Of a stretch of DNA of 64,000 nucleotides, positions 52,364 to 61,680 are shown one piece after another; position 1 is the stretch's first letter, and each line of letters starts with the position of its first letter. The DNA lies in the NCBI RefSeq assembly GCF_001942345.1, contig NZ_MKKI01000044.1, positions 175,202 to 239,201 of the forward strand, in the 5' to 3' direction. The position numbers were made by a program, and so were the translations under genes. The DNA comes from Corynebacterium sp. CNJ-954 (GTDB taxonomy: Bacteria; Actinomycetota; Actinomycetes; Mycobacteriales; Mycobacteriaceae). The notes below the pieces were generated by a model. It searched no databases and was not told the DNA's origin. It saw only the letters and a list, made by a program, of their open reading frames with translations.

Positions 52364-52465
52364 CTCCGTCAAGCTCCCTTCCTTGATTCATTGGCGTTCT
52401 TCCCCGGATTCTCCGGAGACGGTGCGCGACGCCACTGCGATGAACAAATCACATGGTTCAGATTA

Positions 52466-53422
52466 TCACGCACGGGGGTGTGACTCCGCCCAGGTTTCCC
52501 GAAGCAGGTCAGGCGTGACCTTGGTGTAGATCTGCGTGGTGGACACATTGGAGTGTCCGAGCAGTTCCTGGACGACACGGACATCCGCTCCACCGGTGAG
52601 CAGGTGCGTGGCGAAACTGTGCCTCAGACTGTGCGGCGAGATCTCTCCGATCCCGGCACGCTCTGCGGCGGACGAGACGATCTTGTACCCCGCCTGCCGG
52701 GACAGGCGTCCTCCCCGCGACGTGAGCAGCAGGGCCGCGGCGTCCGTTCCATGGCGACTGCGCTGGGCCAGCCCCGGACGCGCCCTCGTGAGGTAGGCGT
52801 CGAGCGCGTCCAACGCCGGGGCACCGACAGGCAGGATACGTTCCTTACCTCCCTTACCCCGGACTCGGATCAGACCACTGTTACGGTCGATGTCATCGCG
52901 GTCAAGGTCGGTGACTTCACTGATCCGGGCACCCGTGGAATACAGCAGTTCCACCAGCGCGCGGTCCCGCAGTTCCAGTGGGCCAGCCCCCTCTCCGGAC
53001 GGGCAGGCCTCGATGAGACGGAGGACCTGGTCGGTGGTCAAGGCCTTCGGCAGGTCCCGGCGGCCCGGCGCCAGGGGGATCTCGGCGACGACGTCCGGCA
53101 GCCCGGACTCCGTGGCGGTGAATTTGTGGAGCCCCCGGACCGCACTGAGGATCCTGGCGACCGAGGTCTGGGCGAGAGGTCGTCCCCCGGTTACCGCGCA
53201 CCCCTGACGCAGGTCGACGATGAAACGCTCGACATCCGTGGTCTCCACGGTGCTCATGTCCCGACCTTCACCGGACAGCCAGGTCAGGTAACGCTCGATG
53301 TCCCGCGCGTAACTACTCAGCGTGTTGGCGCTGCGCCCCCGCTCGGCACGGAGATGTCGCATCCACGCCCGGGCACGACGGCGGTCGGCCTCCGGAATCT
53401 CCGCGGGTCTGTCACCGGACAT
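52466..53422 (-). CDS. xerD: site-specific tyrosine recombinase XerD
   Basis: 318 residues. The N-terminal SAM-like domain ('WMRHLRAERGRSANTLSSYARDIERYLTWL' in outline) is followed by the catalytic domain. The six tyrosine-recombinase residues are all present: Arg in 'LLYSTGARISEVTDL', Lys in 'RGKGGKERILP', His-x-x-Arg in 'PHSLRHSFATHLL', and His plus Tyr in 'LGHSNVSTTQIYTKV'. With XerC it resolves chromosome dimers at dif. It starts inside the NUDIX gene end, overlapping by 11 bases. Confidence 0.93.
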   Translation of the reverse strand: MSGDRPAEIPEADRRRARAWMRHLRAERGRSANTLSSYARDIERYLTWLSGEGRDMSTVETTDVERFIVDLRQGCAVTGGRPLAQTSVARILSAVRGLHKFTATESGLPDVVAEIPLAPGRRDLPKALTTDQVLRLIEACPSGEGAGPLELRDRALVELLYSTGARISEVTDLDRDDIDRNSGLIRVRGKGGKERILPVGAPALDALDAYLTRARPGLAQRSRHGTDAAALLLTSRGGRLSRQAGYKIVSSAAERAGIGEISPHSLRHSFATHLLTGGADVRVVQELLGHSNVSTTQIYTKVTPDLLRETWAESHPRA

Positions 53423-54071
53423 GCTTCATGTCCGTCCCCGACGGACGACCTGCCGCGCGCCGTGCAGCGAGACCTGACCGGTAGGCGAACGGTTCCGAGA
53501 CATCCCGGCGTGTTCCGGCGTGGAGATGGAGAAGGCCCGCCACCGCGGTCGCGTTCTCGATGCGACCGTCCCTGACCCACGCCACCGCCTCCTCGATCGG
53601 GAGCCAGCGGGTGGTCATGTCCGCTTCTTCACCGAGCGCCTGCTCCCCTGCCCCCGGGTCGTCCGGTGTAGCTGGCCGGACGTCTTCGGCGAGGAAGATG
53701 CGGCACATCTCTTCACTGACCCCCGGTGACGTACACACGTCACCGAGCAGATGCCACCGGTCGGCCGCCAGGCCCGCCTCTTCAGCAAGTTCGCGGCGCG
53801 CCGCGTCCAGAGGGGCCTCTCGCGCCACGTCGAGCAGGCCGGCAGGCAGTTCCCAGAGGTACCGGTCCACCGGACGCCGGTACTGTCGCACGAGCATCAC
53901 CTCGCGCCCCTGCCCCGTCGCCGGCCCACGGACGGCCACGACGGCCACGGCGCTGAAATGTTCGACGACTTCGCGCACCACCTCGCCGGTCGCGGTGGTT
54001 ATCCGGTCGCGCCGGACCGCCATGACCGGCGCGTCCACCAGGAGTTCACTGGACAGTGTGCGGTACTCCAC
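53412..54071 (-). CDS. NUDIX hydrolase, ADP-ribose pyrophosphatase type
   Basis: 219 residues, cytoplasmic. The full Nudix box is present, 'GLLDVAREAPLDAARRELAEEAG' in outline, with the RELAEEAG metal-binding glutamates. 'LVRQYRRPVDRYLWELPAGL' precedes it and is typical of ADP-ribose pyrophosphatases, as in M. tuberculosis Rv1700 at the same place. It hydrolyses ADP-ribose and possibly other nucleoside diphosphate derivatives. The GTG start lies 16 bases after pyrG. Confidence 0.88.
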   Translation of the reverse strand: MEYRTLSSELLVDAPVMAVRRDRITTATGEVVREVVEHFSAVAVVAVRGPATGQGREVMLVRQYRRPVDRYLWELPAGLLDVAREAPLDAARRELAEEAGLAADRWHLLGDVCTSPGVSEEMCRIFLAEDVRPATPDDPGAGEQALGEEADMTTRWLPIEEAVAWVRDGRIENATAVAGLLHLHAGTRRDVSEPFAYRSGLAARRAAGRPSGTDMKHVR

Positions 54072-54087
54072 GGCGGCCCACTCTCCC

Positions 54088-55749
54088 CTACTTGCCCTGG
54101 CGCTGGACCGCTGCGCGGATCAGTCCGCTGAACAACGGGTGCGGACGCGTCGGACGCGACTTGTACTCCGGGTGGGCCTGCGTCGCCACCAGGTAAGGGT
54201 GCACCGACGTGGGGTACTCGACGAATTCGACGAGGGTACCGTCGGGGGACGTCCCAGAGAAGACGAGGTCGGACTTGTCGGCGATCTCGTCACGGTAGGC
54301 GTTGTTGACCTCGTAACGGTGGCGGTGCCGCTCAGACACCTCAGTCTGACCGTATGCCTCGGCAACCACACTGCCCTCGGACAGGACGGCCGGGTACGCG
54401 CCCAGACGCATGGTGCCGCCGAGATCCGCCTCGCCGGACACCGCCGCTTTCTGCTCAGCCATCGTCGAGATCACCGGCGACGGGGTGTTCTCGTCGAATT
54501 CAGTGGACGATGCATCGGCGATACCCGCGTGGCGGGCCGCCTCGATGACCGTGCACTGCAGACCCAGACAGATGCCGAGCATGGGGATGAGGTTCTCGCG
54601 GCAGTGGGTCACCGCACCGATCTTGCCCTCGATACCACGGATACCGAACCCACCGGGCACCACGACGGCGTCGACACCCTTGAGCGCCGTGGCGGCGCCC
54701 TCCGGTGTGGCACAGTCATCAGCCGCGACCCACCGCACCTTCGCCGTGACCTGTTCGCCGAAGGCGCCGGCCCTGATGGCCTCGGCGACCGACAGATAGG
54801 CGTCCGGCAGGTCGATGTACTTGCCGACCAGACCCACCGTGACTTCACCGGACGGGGCGTGCACCCGGTCGAGCAACCCACCCCAGACAGTCCAGTCCAC
54901 GTCGCGGAACGGAAGATTGAGTTTACGGATCAGGAACGAGTCCAGGTGCTCCCGGTAGAGCACGCGCGGGATGTCGTAGATCGACGCGGCGTCGGCACAG
55001 GAGACCACACCCTCTTCTTCCACGTCGGTCATCATCGCGATCTTCGACTTCAGTCCTTCAGGCACCTCCCGGTCGCACCGCAGCACGATGGAGTCCGGGA
55101 TGATACCGATACTGCGCAGTTCGGCCACCGAATGCTGGGTGGGCTTGGTCTTCAGTTCACCTGACGGAGCCAGGTAGGGCACCAGGGAGACGTGGATGAA
55201 GAAGATGTTCTCCCGGCCCACCTCGTGACGGACCTGCCGGGCGGCCTCGAGGAAGGGCTGGGACTCGATGTCGCCGACGGTACCGCCGATCTCGGAGATG
55301 ACCACGTCCGGTTTGACGCCGTTGGCGTCCGGCAGTGCCTGCGCCAGGATGCGGGACTTGATCTCGTCGGTGATGTGCGGGATGACCTGGACGGTCTTCC
55401 CCAGGAACTCGCCACGCCGTTCCTTGGCGATGACGGTGGAGTACACCTTGCCGGTGGTGACGTTGGCGTTCTGGGTGAGGTTGCGGTCGAGGAAACGCTC
55501 GTAGTGTCCGAGGTCCAGGTCGGTCTCGGCGCCGTCGTCGGTGACGAACACCTCACCGTGCTCGAACGGGTTCATGGTGCCCGGATCGACGTTGAGGTAC
55601 GGATCCAGCTTCTGCATGGTGACCGTCAGCCCCCGCGCGACGAGCAGCTGGCCCAGGCTGGCGGCCGTCAGCCCCTTACCGAGCGACGATACGACGCCGC
55701 CGGTGACGAAAATAAACTTGGTGTGCTGCTCGCTGCGGCCCTGAGACAC
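54088..55749 (-). CDS. pyrG: CTP synthase
   Basis: Amination of UTP to CTP, using glutamine-derived ammonia. 553 residues: synthetase domain ('[26 protein letters not shown]', '[40 protein letters not shown]' in outline) and a class I glutamine amidotransferase domain with nucleophile Cys in 'LGICLGLQC' and a His/Glu pair in '[12 protein letters not shown]'. TAGACT (minus strand, 55792-55797) is a likely -10, about 43 bases before the ATG. GGGAG is the ribosome site. Confidence 0.97.
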   Translation of the reverse strand: MSQGRSEQHTKFIFVTGGVVSSLGKGLTAASLGQLLVARGLTVTMQKLDPYLNVDPGTMNPFEHGEVFVTDDGAETDLDLGHYERFLDRNLTQNANVTTGKVYSTVIAKERRGEFLGKTVQVIPHITDEIKSRILAQALPDANGVKPDVVISEIGGTVGDIESQPFLEAARQVRHEVGRENIFFIHVSLVPYLAPSGELKTKPTQHSVAELRSIGIIPDSIVLRCDREVPEGLKSKIAMMTDVEEEGVVSCADAASIYDIPRVLYREHLDSFLIRKLNLPFRDVDWTVWGGLLDRVHAPSGEVTVGLVGKYIDLPDAYLSVAEAIRAGAFGEQVTAKVRWVAADDCATPEGAATALKGVDAVVVPGGFGIRGIEGKIGAVTHCRENLIPMLGICLGLQCTVIEAARHAGIADASSTEFDENTPSPVISTMAEQKAAVSGEADLGGTMRLGAYPAVLSEGSVVAEAYGQTEVSERHRHRYEVNNAYRDEIADKSDLVFSGTSPDGTLVEFVEYPTSVHPYLVATQAHPEYKSRPTRPHPLFSGLIRAAVQRQGK

Positions 55750-55791
55750 ATCGACTCCCGTGGTTGGAACTGTTAAAACCTACGGGGCTTC

Positions 55792-55797
55792 AGTCTA
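55792..55797 (-). promoter_or_regulatory. -10 box upstream of pyrG
   Basis: TAGACT on the minus strand fits TANNNT in the 62-base gap between steB and pyrG. It would give a leader of about 36 bases, so pyrG can be expressed apart from steAB. Confidence 0.45.
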
Positions 55798-55811
55798 ACA
55801 GACGTCGGTGA

Positions 55812-56726
55812 CTACTCCACTGTCGGCGCCGCGGCATTCGACGCCGAACCGTATGCACCCGCGTCGCCGTCAAGCTGTCCGGCGACCGCGCGGACGACGG
55901 TGATACGTCCGGCGACGGTGGTCACATTGTCCACGGTGCTGACGTTCTCGGTGGCGTCCTTGTCCCCTCTGACGAGGCCGATGGCACCGTCCCGCTCCGC
56001 GGACCCGTGTTCACCGGCCAGGACGACACCACCTGTCGTCGCGTCCAGTGCGGAGGCCAGGTCGGCAACGAACCGGGTGGAGTAGTTGCCGTCACCGTCA
56101 CCCTCGGATGCTCCTCCGGTCACCACCACGACGGCATCCGCCGGTGACAGGTCATCCTGACCGTCGGCGAAGAAGCCGGCGTTGCCCAGTGCACCGAGCA
56201 CCACCGCCCGGTCGGACGCACTGGCGGCACCACGCCCGCCACTCAGCGACTGGCCGAGCAACTCACCGACGTGGTAGCCGGGGTCGAGGCGGTCTTCGGA
56301 CAACGACGCCCCGGTCGGCAGGCTTCCGGCCGCGAGCGACTTGAGCTCGTCCCCGGATTCCGGCGAGGTGAACGACGGATCGAAGCGTAGCGTCCCGGCG
56401 TCTTCCCCGCCGGCGTCACCGATCAGGGCACGCACCGCATCCACTGCCTCGTCGTCCGCGTCGGAGGTGGCCATGACCAGGACGGAACGGTCCGCCAGGT
56501 CGTCGCCCACCGCATCGGCCGCCAGCCCGGAGAGCACGGCATCCGACGCCTCTCCCTCGGCGGTCTCCAGGTCGGCGCGGTCGGTTTCCGCCGTGAGACG
56601 GGACTGAGCCTCAGAATCGACGGCAGCGGGCCCGCCCTCCACATTCGGCGCCAGAACATAGAAGCCCAGTGCGGTGCCGACGGCGATACCCAGGGCGACG
56701 ACCCCCGTCGTCTTACCTGCCCCCAT
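55812..56726 (-). CDS. steB: cell-separation protein SteB (MctB/Rv1698-like)
   Basis: 304 residues. One N-terminal hydrophobic segment ('VVALGIAVGTALGFYVLAP') anchors a long extracytoplasmic domain rich in Ala, Gly, Asp and Ser. The family was first called MctB, a copper-related outer-membrane channel in M. tuberculosis. In C. glutamicum its homologue SteB works with SteA in daughter-cell separation and activates the RipA-type hydrolase path. Coupled to steA by TGATG. A pore role is not supported by this sequence alone. Confidence 0.85.
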   Translation of the reverse strand: MGAGKTTGVVALGIAVGTALGFYVLAPNVEGGPAAVDSEAQSRLTAETDRADLETAEGEASDAVLSGLAADAVGDDLADRSVLVMATSDADDEAVDAVRALIGDAGGEDAGTLRFDPSFTSPESGDELKSLAAGSLPTGASLSEDRLDPGYHVGELLGQSLSGGRGAASASDRAVVLGALGNAGFFADGQDDLSPADAVVVVTGGASEGDGDGNYSTRFVADLASALDATTGGVVLAGEHGSAERDGAIGLVRGDKDATENVSTVDNVTTVAGRITVVRAVAGQLDGDAGAYGSASNAAAPTVE

Positions 56727-57904
56727 CAGAACAGGTCCTGGAAACGGAGGGCGATGTTGTTCCAGGTGTCGACCAGGTTGTCGGCGAAGCTCCCCGAGCC
56801 GCTGAATCCGGCGATCAGGACGATCACCACGATGGCCAGCAGCACGCAGACCAGGGCCCACCACCATCCGCCGCCACTACGGGAGACCCGGTAGAGTTCC
56901 GCGACCGCCGTGGAGTCGACCAGACGGCCGCCGACCCGCAGGCGGGAGAGCATCGCCGAGGGCGTGTCCGGTGACTGCGCCGTGTCGAAGATCCGGTCCA
57001 GGTCCAGGATCGGCCCGAGGTTCACCACCATCGACGCACCCTTGTAGTCGGCCAGCAGCAGAGCCAGGTCGGTGGAGTCGGACGTGGCCGCAGGGAACGT
57101 CATCGCGCCGACGCCCAGGTCCTGGATCCGCTCCAGACCGGCCGCATGCCCGTCCGGTTCCGCGGGCAGGACGATCGTGGCGCCGGAGTTCAGCGCGTCA
57201 TTGCTGATCACCTCAGGATCCCCGACGATCACGCGCGGTCGGTAGCCGTGCTTCAGCACCGTGTCCGCGGCACCGTCGACAGCGATGATCACCGGCTCGT
57301 ACTCCCGGATGAAGTAGCGCAGTGACTTGATCTTGTCGTCGATGGCCGGGTCCGGACTGACCACCAGGACCTTGCGGTCGTCCATGTCCACGCCGACCTC
57401 GGGGATCCCGAGTCCGTCGATGAACAACGGAGCCTCCGTACGGACGAACTCGGCGGTGTTCCCGGTGAACGCCTCCATATGGTCCGCCAGGGTCTCCCGC
57501 GCCTCGTCGAACCTGGTGACGGCGGTGTCCTCGTCGAGGATCACACCTTTGCCGATGGAGCGGTCGCCGTAGAGTATCTTGCCCTCGTACAGTCGCCCCT
57601 TCCGCCCGTTCTTCAACCGCTCCGTCAGCGTCGGGTCGGCGTTGTCGACCAGGACGATACCGGCGTCCAGCATCATCTGCGGCCCGAAGTTCGGGACGTT
57701 ACCGGTGGAGAACGTCGCGGTGTTGACCACGGCTGCCACCTTGGCGTCGATGAACTTCTGGGCGAGCGCACGGCCGATGTCCGGCTGGTCGATGACGACG
57801 ATATCGCCCTCGGACAATCGACCGGTGCCGTTCGTCCCGGTGCAGTCCCGGGTGTGGCCGTGGATGCCGGGGGTGTCAGTACGGGAGAAGATCATGGAGA
57901 CCAT
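56726..57904 (-). CDS. steA: cytokinetic-ring protein SteA
   Basis: 392 residues. A soluble N-terminal region of about 340 residues ('VVIDQPDIGRALAQKFIDAKVAAVVNTA' in outline, 'RPRVIVGDPEVISNDAL', 'DYKGASMVVNLGPILDLDRIFD') precedes a single transmembrane helix near 345-365 ('WWWALVCVLLAIVVIVLIAGF'). The soluble part shares its thiamin-pyrophosphokinase-like fold with SteA of C. glutamicum, which localises to the septum and acts with SteB in cell separation. The order recN-steA-steB-pyrG is conserved in M. tuberculosis (Rv1696-Rv1699). Confidence 0.88.
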   Translation of the reverse strand: MVSMIFSRTDTPGIHGHTRDCTGTNGTGRLSEGDIVVIDQPDIGRALAQKFIDAKVAAVVNTATFSTGNVPNFGPQMMLDAGIVLVDNADPTLTERLKNGRKGRLYEGKILYGDRSIGKGVILDEDTAVTRFDEARETLADHMEAFTGNTAEFVRTEAPLFIDGLGIPEVGVDMDDRKVLVVSPDPAIDDKIKSLRYFIREYEPVIIAVDGAADTVLKHGYRPRVIVGDPEVISNDALNSGATIVLPAEPDGHAAGLERIQDLGVGAMTFPAATSDSTDLALLLADYKGASMVVNLGPILDLDRIFDTAQSPDTPSAMLSRLRVGGRLVDSTAVAELYRVSRSGGGWWWALVCVLLAIVVIVLIAGFSGSGSFADNLVDTWNNIALRFQDLF

Positions 57905-57985
57905 TGTGGCGGTTGGTCCCGTCGGTGCGGGGTAGGCGCGCCGATGCGGCCCCGGGCAAATGCCCCACCCGCCGTGAGCCGCACC

Positions 57986-59704
57986 CTACCCGGCGTCGAG
58001 TCCCGCTTTCGCCTGCCGGGCGGTCTCCAGAAGCTCCTCCGCGTGGGCACGCCCCGTGTCGGATTCGAGTCCAGCGAGCATCCGGGAAAGTTCCTCCACC
58101 CTTTCGGTACTGTCCAGCGTGCGGACGCTGGAGCGCACCGACTCCTCCGACGCCGCCTTCGCCACGTGCACGTGGGCGTCGGCGAATGCCGCCACCTGCG
58201 GCAGGTGCGTCACGACAATCACCTGGTTGTCCACGGCGAGCCGCGCCAGCCGGCGTCCGATCTCGACGGCGGCGCGTCCACCTACTCCGGAGTCGACCTC
58301 ATCGAAGACCATGGTCCGTCCTCTCCCCGCCAGGACCACCTCGAGGGCGAGCATCACACGGGAAAGCTCACCGCCGGACGCGGTGGCTGCGAGGGAGTTC
58401 GGGGTACCGCCCTGGACGAGCAGAAACTCGACCTCGTCGATACCGTCGGCAAGACAGTCAGCAGGTTCCGCCGCGGCTGCTCCGCGCCCTCCGGCACTGC
58501 GCACGTCCACCCGGAGCGAGGACGACATCTGCAACCCCTCGATCTCGGTGCTCACCGCCGTGGCGAACCGACCGGCGGCCGCCGTCCGGGACGACGACAG
58601 GTCTCGCGCCGCACTGACCATGGCTGCCGCGGCCTCCTCGACCCGCCCCCGGAGTTCCTCCAGGGCGTCGCCAGAGACATCGATCGAGCTCAGCCTTTCG
58701 CGGGCATGGTCCCGCCAGGCCAGCACACCGTCAATGTCGGAGGCGTACTTCCGCAGTTCCCGGAGGTCCTGCTGGCGCGCCAACAGTCCCTCCAGACTCT
58801 CCGGTGACGGGACATCCGACAGCGCTGCACCGATCTCCCCGGAGATGTCCGCCAGGTCCGTCACGACGGCATTGATACGGGCCGCCAGGTCACCGAACCG
58901 CGGCTCAGCCCCCGCCCGTCCCGACAGCGCGGACGCCGCCGCCGACAGCGACTCGACGGCCGCGGTCTCCTCGACGGCGGCATCAGGATCCCCTCCGTCG
59001 ATCGCTGCCAGCGCGACCAGCGCAGCATCCCGGACCTCGTCGGCGTCCTGCAACCGGCTGATGGTCACTTTCAGGTCCTCGTCCTCACCCGGCTGCGGGT
59101 CGAGGGTGTCGATCTCTTCCAGGGACCGGCGCAGCGTCTCCGCCTCGAGCGCCAGGTCGCGCCGTTTCTCGGTCCGTTCATTGAGATCGCGAGCCAGCGC
59201 CGCCCATTCCCGACGCAGTCGACGGTATGCCCGACGGTCGTCGTCGAGTCCGGCGAACCTGTCGAGGTTGCGGAGCTGCCGGGTCGGGTCGAGGAGCTGG
59301 AGTTGGTCGGACTGGCCGTGGATCGTCAGCAGTCGCGAGGAGAAGTCACCCAGGACACCGGCTGCGACCGTCCGTCCGGCCAGATGGGCCCGGGAACGTC
59401 CCGAGGAACTCACCGACCGTGAGACAACCACTTCGCCGTCTTCGAGATATCCGCCGACATCGTCGACCAGCCTGGCGGCTGCGGAATCCTCGTCGGTGTG
59501 GAAAATCCCGTCGACCGTCGCCCGGTCGGTGCCGGACCGTACACGCTGGCTGTCGGCACGGGCCCCCGACAGCAGCTTCAGACCGGTCACGACCATGGTC
59601 TTACCGGCACCCGTCTCACCGGTCACCACCGTGAAACCGTCGGTGAACTCGGCGACGGCCTCCTCGATGACACCCAGGTTCTGGATCTGCAGTTCTTTCA
59701 GCAT
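57986..59704 (-). CDS. recN: DNA repair protein RecN
   Basis: SMC-like ATPase for recombinational double-strand-break repair, 572 residues. Head motifs: 'FTVVTGETGAGKTMVVTGLKLL' (Walker A), 'LSGGELSRVMLALEVVL'-type signature seen as GGELSRVMLAL, and 'TMVFDEVDSGVGGRAA' (Walker B), with the H-loop in 'VIVVTHLPQVAAFA'. Between them are long Ala/Arg/Glu-rich coiled-coil arms. Follows the NAD kinase gene after 13 bases in the tlyA-ppnK-recN operon. Confidence 0.95.
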   Translation of the reverse strand: MLKELQIQNLGVIEEAVAEFTDGFTVVTGETGAGKTMVVTGLKLLSGARADSQRVRSGTDRATVDGIFHTDEDSAAARLVDDVGGYLEDGEVVVSRSVSSSGRSRAHLAGRTVAAGVLGDFSSRLLTIHGQSDQLQLLDPTRQLRNLDRFAGLDDDRRAYRRLRREWAALARDLNERTEKRRDLALEAETLRRSLEEIDTLDPQPGEDEDLKVTISRLQDADEVRDAALVALAAIDGGDPDAAVEETAAVESLSAAASALSGRAGAEPRFGDLAARINAVVTDLADISGEIGAALSDVPSPESLEGLLARQQDLRELRKYASDIDGVLAWRDHARERLSSIDVSGDALEELRGRVEEAAAAMVSAARDLSSSRTAAAGRFATAVSTEIEGLQMSSSLRVDVRSAGGRGAAAAEPADCLADGIDEVEFLLVQGGTPNSLAATASGGELSRVMLALEVVLAGRGRTMVFDEVDSGVGGRAAVEIGRRLARLAVDNQVIVVTHLPQVAAFADAHVHVAKAASEESVRSSVRTLDSTERVEELSRMLAGLESDTGRAHAEELLETARQAKAGLDAG

Positions 59705-59717
59705 CCCCGTATCCCCG

Positions 59718-60641
59718 TCACCGTCGCGGTCCGCGCCACCCGGTCACCGGGAGACGGAACTTCTGGACGAGTCGGTCCGTGAAAGGTTCGGTGTCCAGCC
59801 TGACCCACCGTACGTCCTGCGGACCCCGGCGAATCTCCACCCGGGCGCCGGGGGGCATGTGGATCTGACGGAAACCGTCCATCACCGCTGTCGCCGGGGA
59901 GGTCTGGGGATTGGTCTCGACAGCCACCGTCGAGTCGGGACTGACCACGAGTGGACGGGCGAACAACGTGTGGGCGTTGGAGGGGACCACCAGAATGGAG
60001 GCCAGCTCCGGCCAGAGGATCGGGCCACCGGCGGAAAAGGCGTACGCCGTCGAGCCCGTGGGCGTCGACACCAGTACACCGTCGCAACCGAATGAACTCA
60101 CCGGCCGCTGGTCAACCTCGAGAATCGTGTCCAGGACACCCTGTCGGTTCAGGTTCTCCACCGAGCACTCATTGAGTGCCCAGCCGGTACCCAGGACACG
60201 ACCGTCATTGTCGCGGGCGGTGATGGAGAGGGTCATCCTGTTCTCGATCCGGTAGTCCCCGGCGATGACGCGGTCGAGTGCCTCCTCCAGCGACTCCTGC
60301 TCCCATTCCGCGAGGAAACCGATGTGGCCCATGTTCACGCCGAGCACCGGTACGTCCTGGGCGTGGGCGATATCCGCCGCACGGAGGAATGTCCCGTCCC
60401 CGCCCAGGACCAGGACCAGATCCACCCCCTTGGCTGCTTCAGTGGTGTGCCCGTAACGGGGGAACCGGCCGAGAATCTCGTGGCGTGCCACCGGAGCGGG
60501 GTCACCGGTGGACATCACGCGCACGGTGAGACCACCGTCGGACAGCCTCTGTGCCGCAGCCGCAGCCATGTTGAGCTTGTCCGATGCGCCGGTGTGTGCG
60601 ACGAGGAGCACCTCGCGGACCCGGGGGGCTTCTTCAGTCAC
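59718..60641 (-). CDS. ppnK: NAD kinase
   Basis: ATP- or polyphosphate-dependent NAD phosphorylation to NADP, 307 residues. GGDGTFL motif in 'VLGGDGTFLRAADIA', NAD-site 'NMGHIGFLAEWEQ', 'LNECSVEN', and the substrate site 'VLVSTPTGSTAYAFSAGGPI', with an invariant Asp/Gly set. The start overlaps the tlyA end by four bases. Operon order tlyA-ppnK-recN is as in M. tuberculosis (Rv1694-1696). Confidence 0.95.
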   Translation of the reverse strand: MTEEAPRVREVLLVAHTGASDKLNMAAAAAQRLSDGGLTVRVMSTGDPAPVARHEILGRFPRYGHTTEAAKGVDLVLVLGGDGTFLRAADIAHAQDVPVLGVNMGHIGFLAEWEQESLEEALDRVIAGDYRIENRMTLSITARDNDGRVLGTGWALNECSVENLNRQGVLDTILEVDQRPVSSFGCDGVLVSTPTGSTAYAFSAGGPILWPELASILVVPSNAHTLFARPLVVSPDSTVAVETNPQTSPATAVMDGFRQIHMPPGARVEIRRGPQDVRWVRLDTEPFTDRLVQKFRLPVTGWRGPRR

Positions 60642-61477
60642 TGGGGACCCTCCTTCACTGCCTTGTCGACCATGGCGGTCAGATTCTCCTCATCGGGTGC
60701 ACTGGCACCACCGTCATTCACCAACCACAGAAAGTATTCCACGTTTCCGCTGGGACCGGGCAAAGGTGACGCAACTACTGCCCGTGTGGACAACCCGTGC
60801 CCCCGTGCCGCCCGTGCGACGTCGAGGGTGACCTCGGCGCGCAGAGCGGGATCGCGGACGACGCCCCCGCGCCCGAGCCGGTGCTTGCCGACCTCGAACT
60901 GCGGCTTCACCATCGGCAGCAGGTCACCGCCCTCGGCCACACACGCGGCGAGGGCAGGAAGCACCAGATCGATGGAAATGAACGACAGGTCACCCACCAT
61001 CGCGTCTGCAGGACCTCCGAGTTCCTCGGCAGTCAGCGTACGTACATTGGTCCGGTCCAGCACCGTCACACGGTCGTCGTTCTGCAACCGCCAGATCAGC
61101 TGTCCGTAACCGACGTCCACGGCAAGAACTTCCGCAGCACCCCGGTCGAGACAGACGTCCGTGAAACCGCCCGTCGACGCGCCGGCGTCGAGGACCCGAC
61201 GCCCCGAAAGACTCAGACCCGACGGCTCAAAGGCGGCCAACGCCCCCAACAGCTTGTGCGCTCCCCGGGACGCCCAACGGTCGTCGTCACTGACCGCCAC
61301 GCGGATCGAGACATCGCCGTCGACACCGGTCGCGGGTTTCGTCGCCACCATCCCGTTCACGCTGACACGGCCCGCGACAATCATGTCACGGGCGTGTTCA
61401 CGTGAGCGGGCGTCCTTGCGCCGGACGAGCTCGGCGTCGAGCCGTTGGAGACGCCGGTTCCTGTTCTGCTTCGGCAT
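60638..61477 (-). CDS. tlyA: TlyA-family rRNA 2'-O-methyltransferase
   Basis: 279 residues. An N-terminal S4 RNA-binding domain ('RRLQRLDAELVRRKDARSREHARDMIVAGRV' in outline) and a FtsJ-like methyltransferase domain ('VLDAGASTGGFTDVCLDRGAAEVLAVDVGYGQL' in outline; 'MVGDLSFISIDLVLPAL'; 'PMVKPQFEVGK'). In mycobacteria TlyA methylates 16S and 23S rRNA and determines capreomycin sensitivity. The KDKE-type catalytic set is consistent with this. Called hemolysin historically. Confidence 0.92.
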   Translation of the reverse strand: MPKQNRNRRLQRLDAELVRRKDARSREHARDMIVAGRVSVNGMVATKPATGVDGDVSIRVAVSDDDRWASRGAHKLLGALAAFEPSGLSLSGRRVLDAGASTGGFTDVCLDRGAAEVLAVDVGYGQLIWRLQNDDRVTVLDRTNVRTLTAEELGGPADAMVGDLSFISIDLVLPALAACVAEGGDLLPMVKPQFEVGKHRLGRGGVVRDPALRAEVTLDVARAARGHGLSTRAVVASPLPGPSGNVEYFLWLVNDGGASAPDEENLTAMVDKAVKEGPQ

Positions 61478-61479
61478 GC

Positions 61480-61680
61480 TCAGCGGCCCTCCATCGCGTC
61501 ATTGATCAGGCGGTGTGCCTTCTCGAGGAGTTCTGCCTCATCGTTACCTTCGACATCCGAGGACAACAGCGCGTCCACCCGGGCGACGAGTGCGTCCGGG
61601 TCGAAGGCTGAATGACCGCTGTCGCCCGGAACTACCGTAGAGGCCGTCTTCGCGGCGAGGTCGCCCGGGTTCACCGCCAT
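61480..61680 (-). CDS. small conserved actinobacterial protein
   Basis: 66 residues, no signal or membrane segment. The second half ('ALVARVDALLSSDVEGNDEAELLEKAHRLINDAM' in outline) is a predicted acidic helical region; the N-terminus is a short polar tail. It corresponds in place to Rv1693 of M. tuberculosis and may be a small partner or a stable linker gene. It starts inside the HAD gene end and finishes two bases before tlyA, so it is co-translated. Function unknown. Confidence 0.7.
   Translation of the reverse strand: MAVNPGDLAAKTASTVVPGDSGHSAFDPDALVARVDALLSSDVEGNDEAELLEKAHRLINDAMEGR

Noticed and set aside
53560..55164. 534-codon plus-strand frame opposite the NUDIX gene and pyrG
   Set aside because: Antisense to conserved enzymes; no motif, no ribosome site.
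58056..60095. 679-codon plus-strand frame opposite recN and NAD kinase
   Set aside because: Ser/Arg-rich antisense shadow of well-defined genes.
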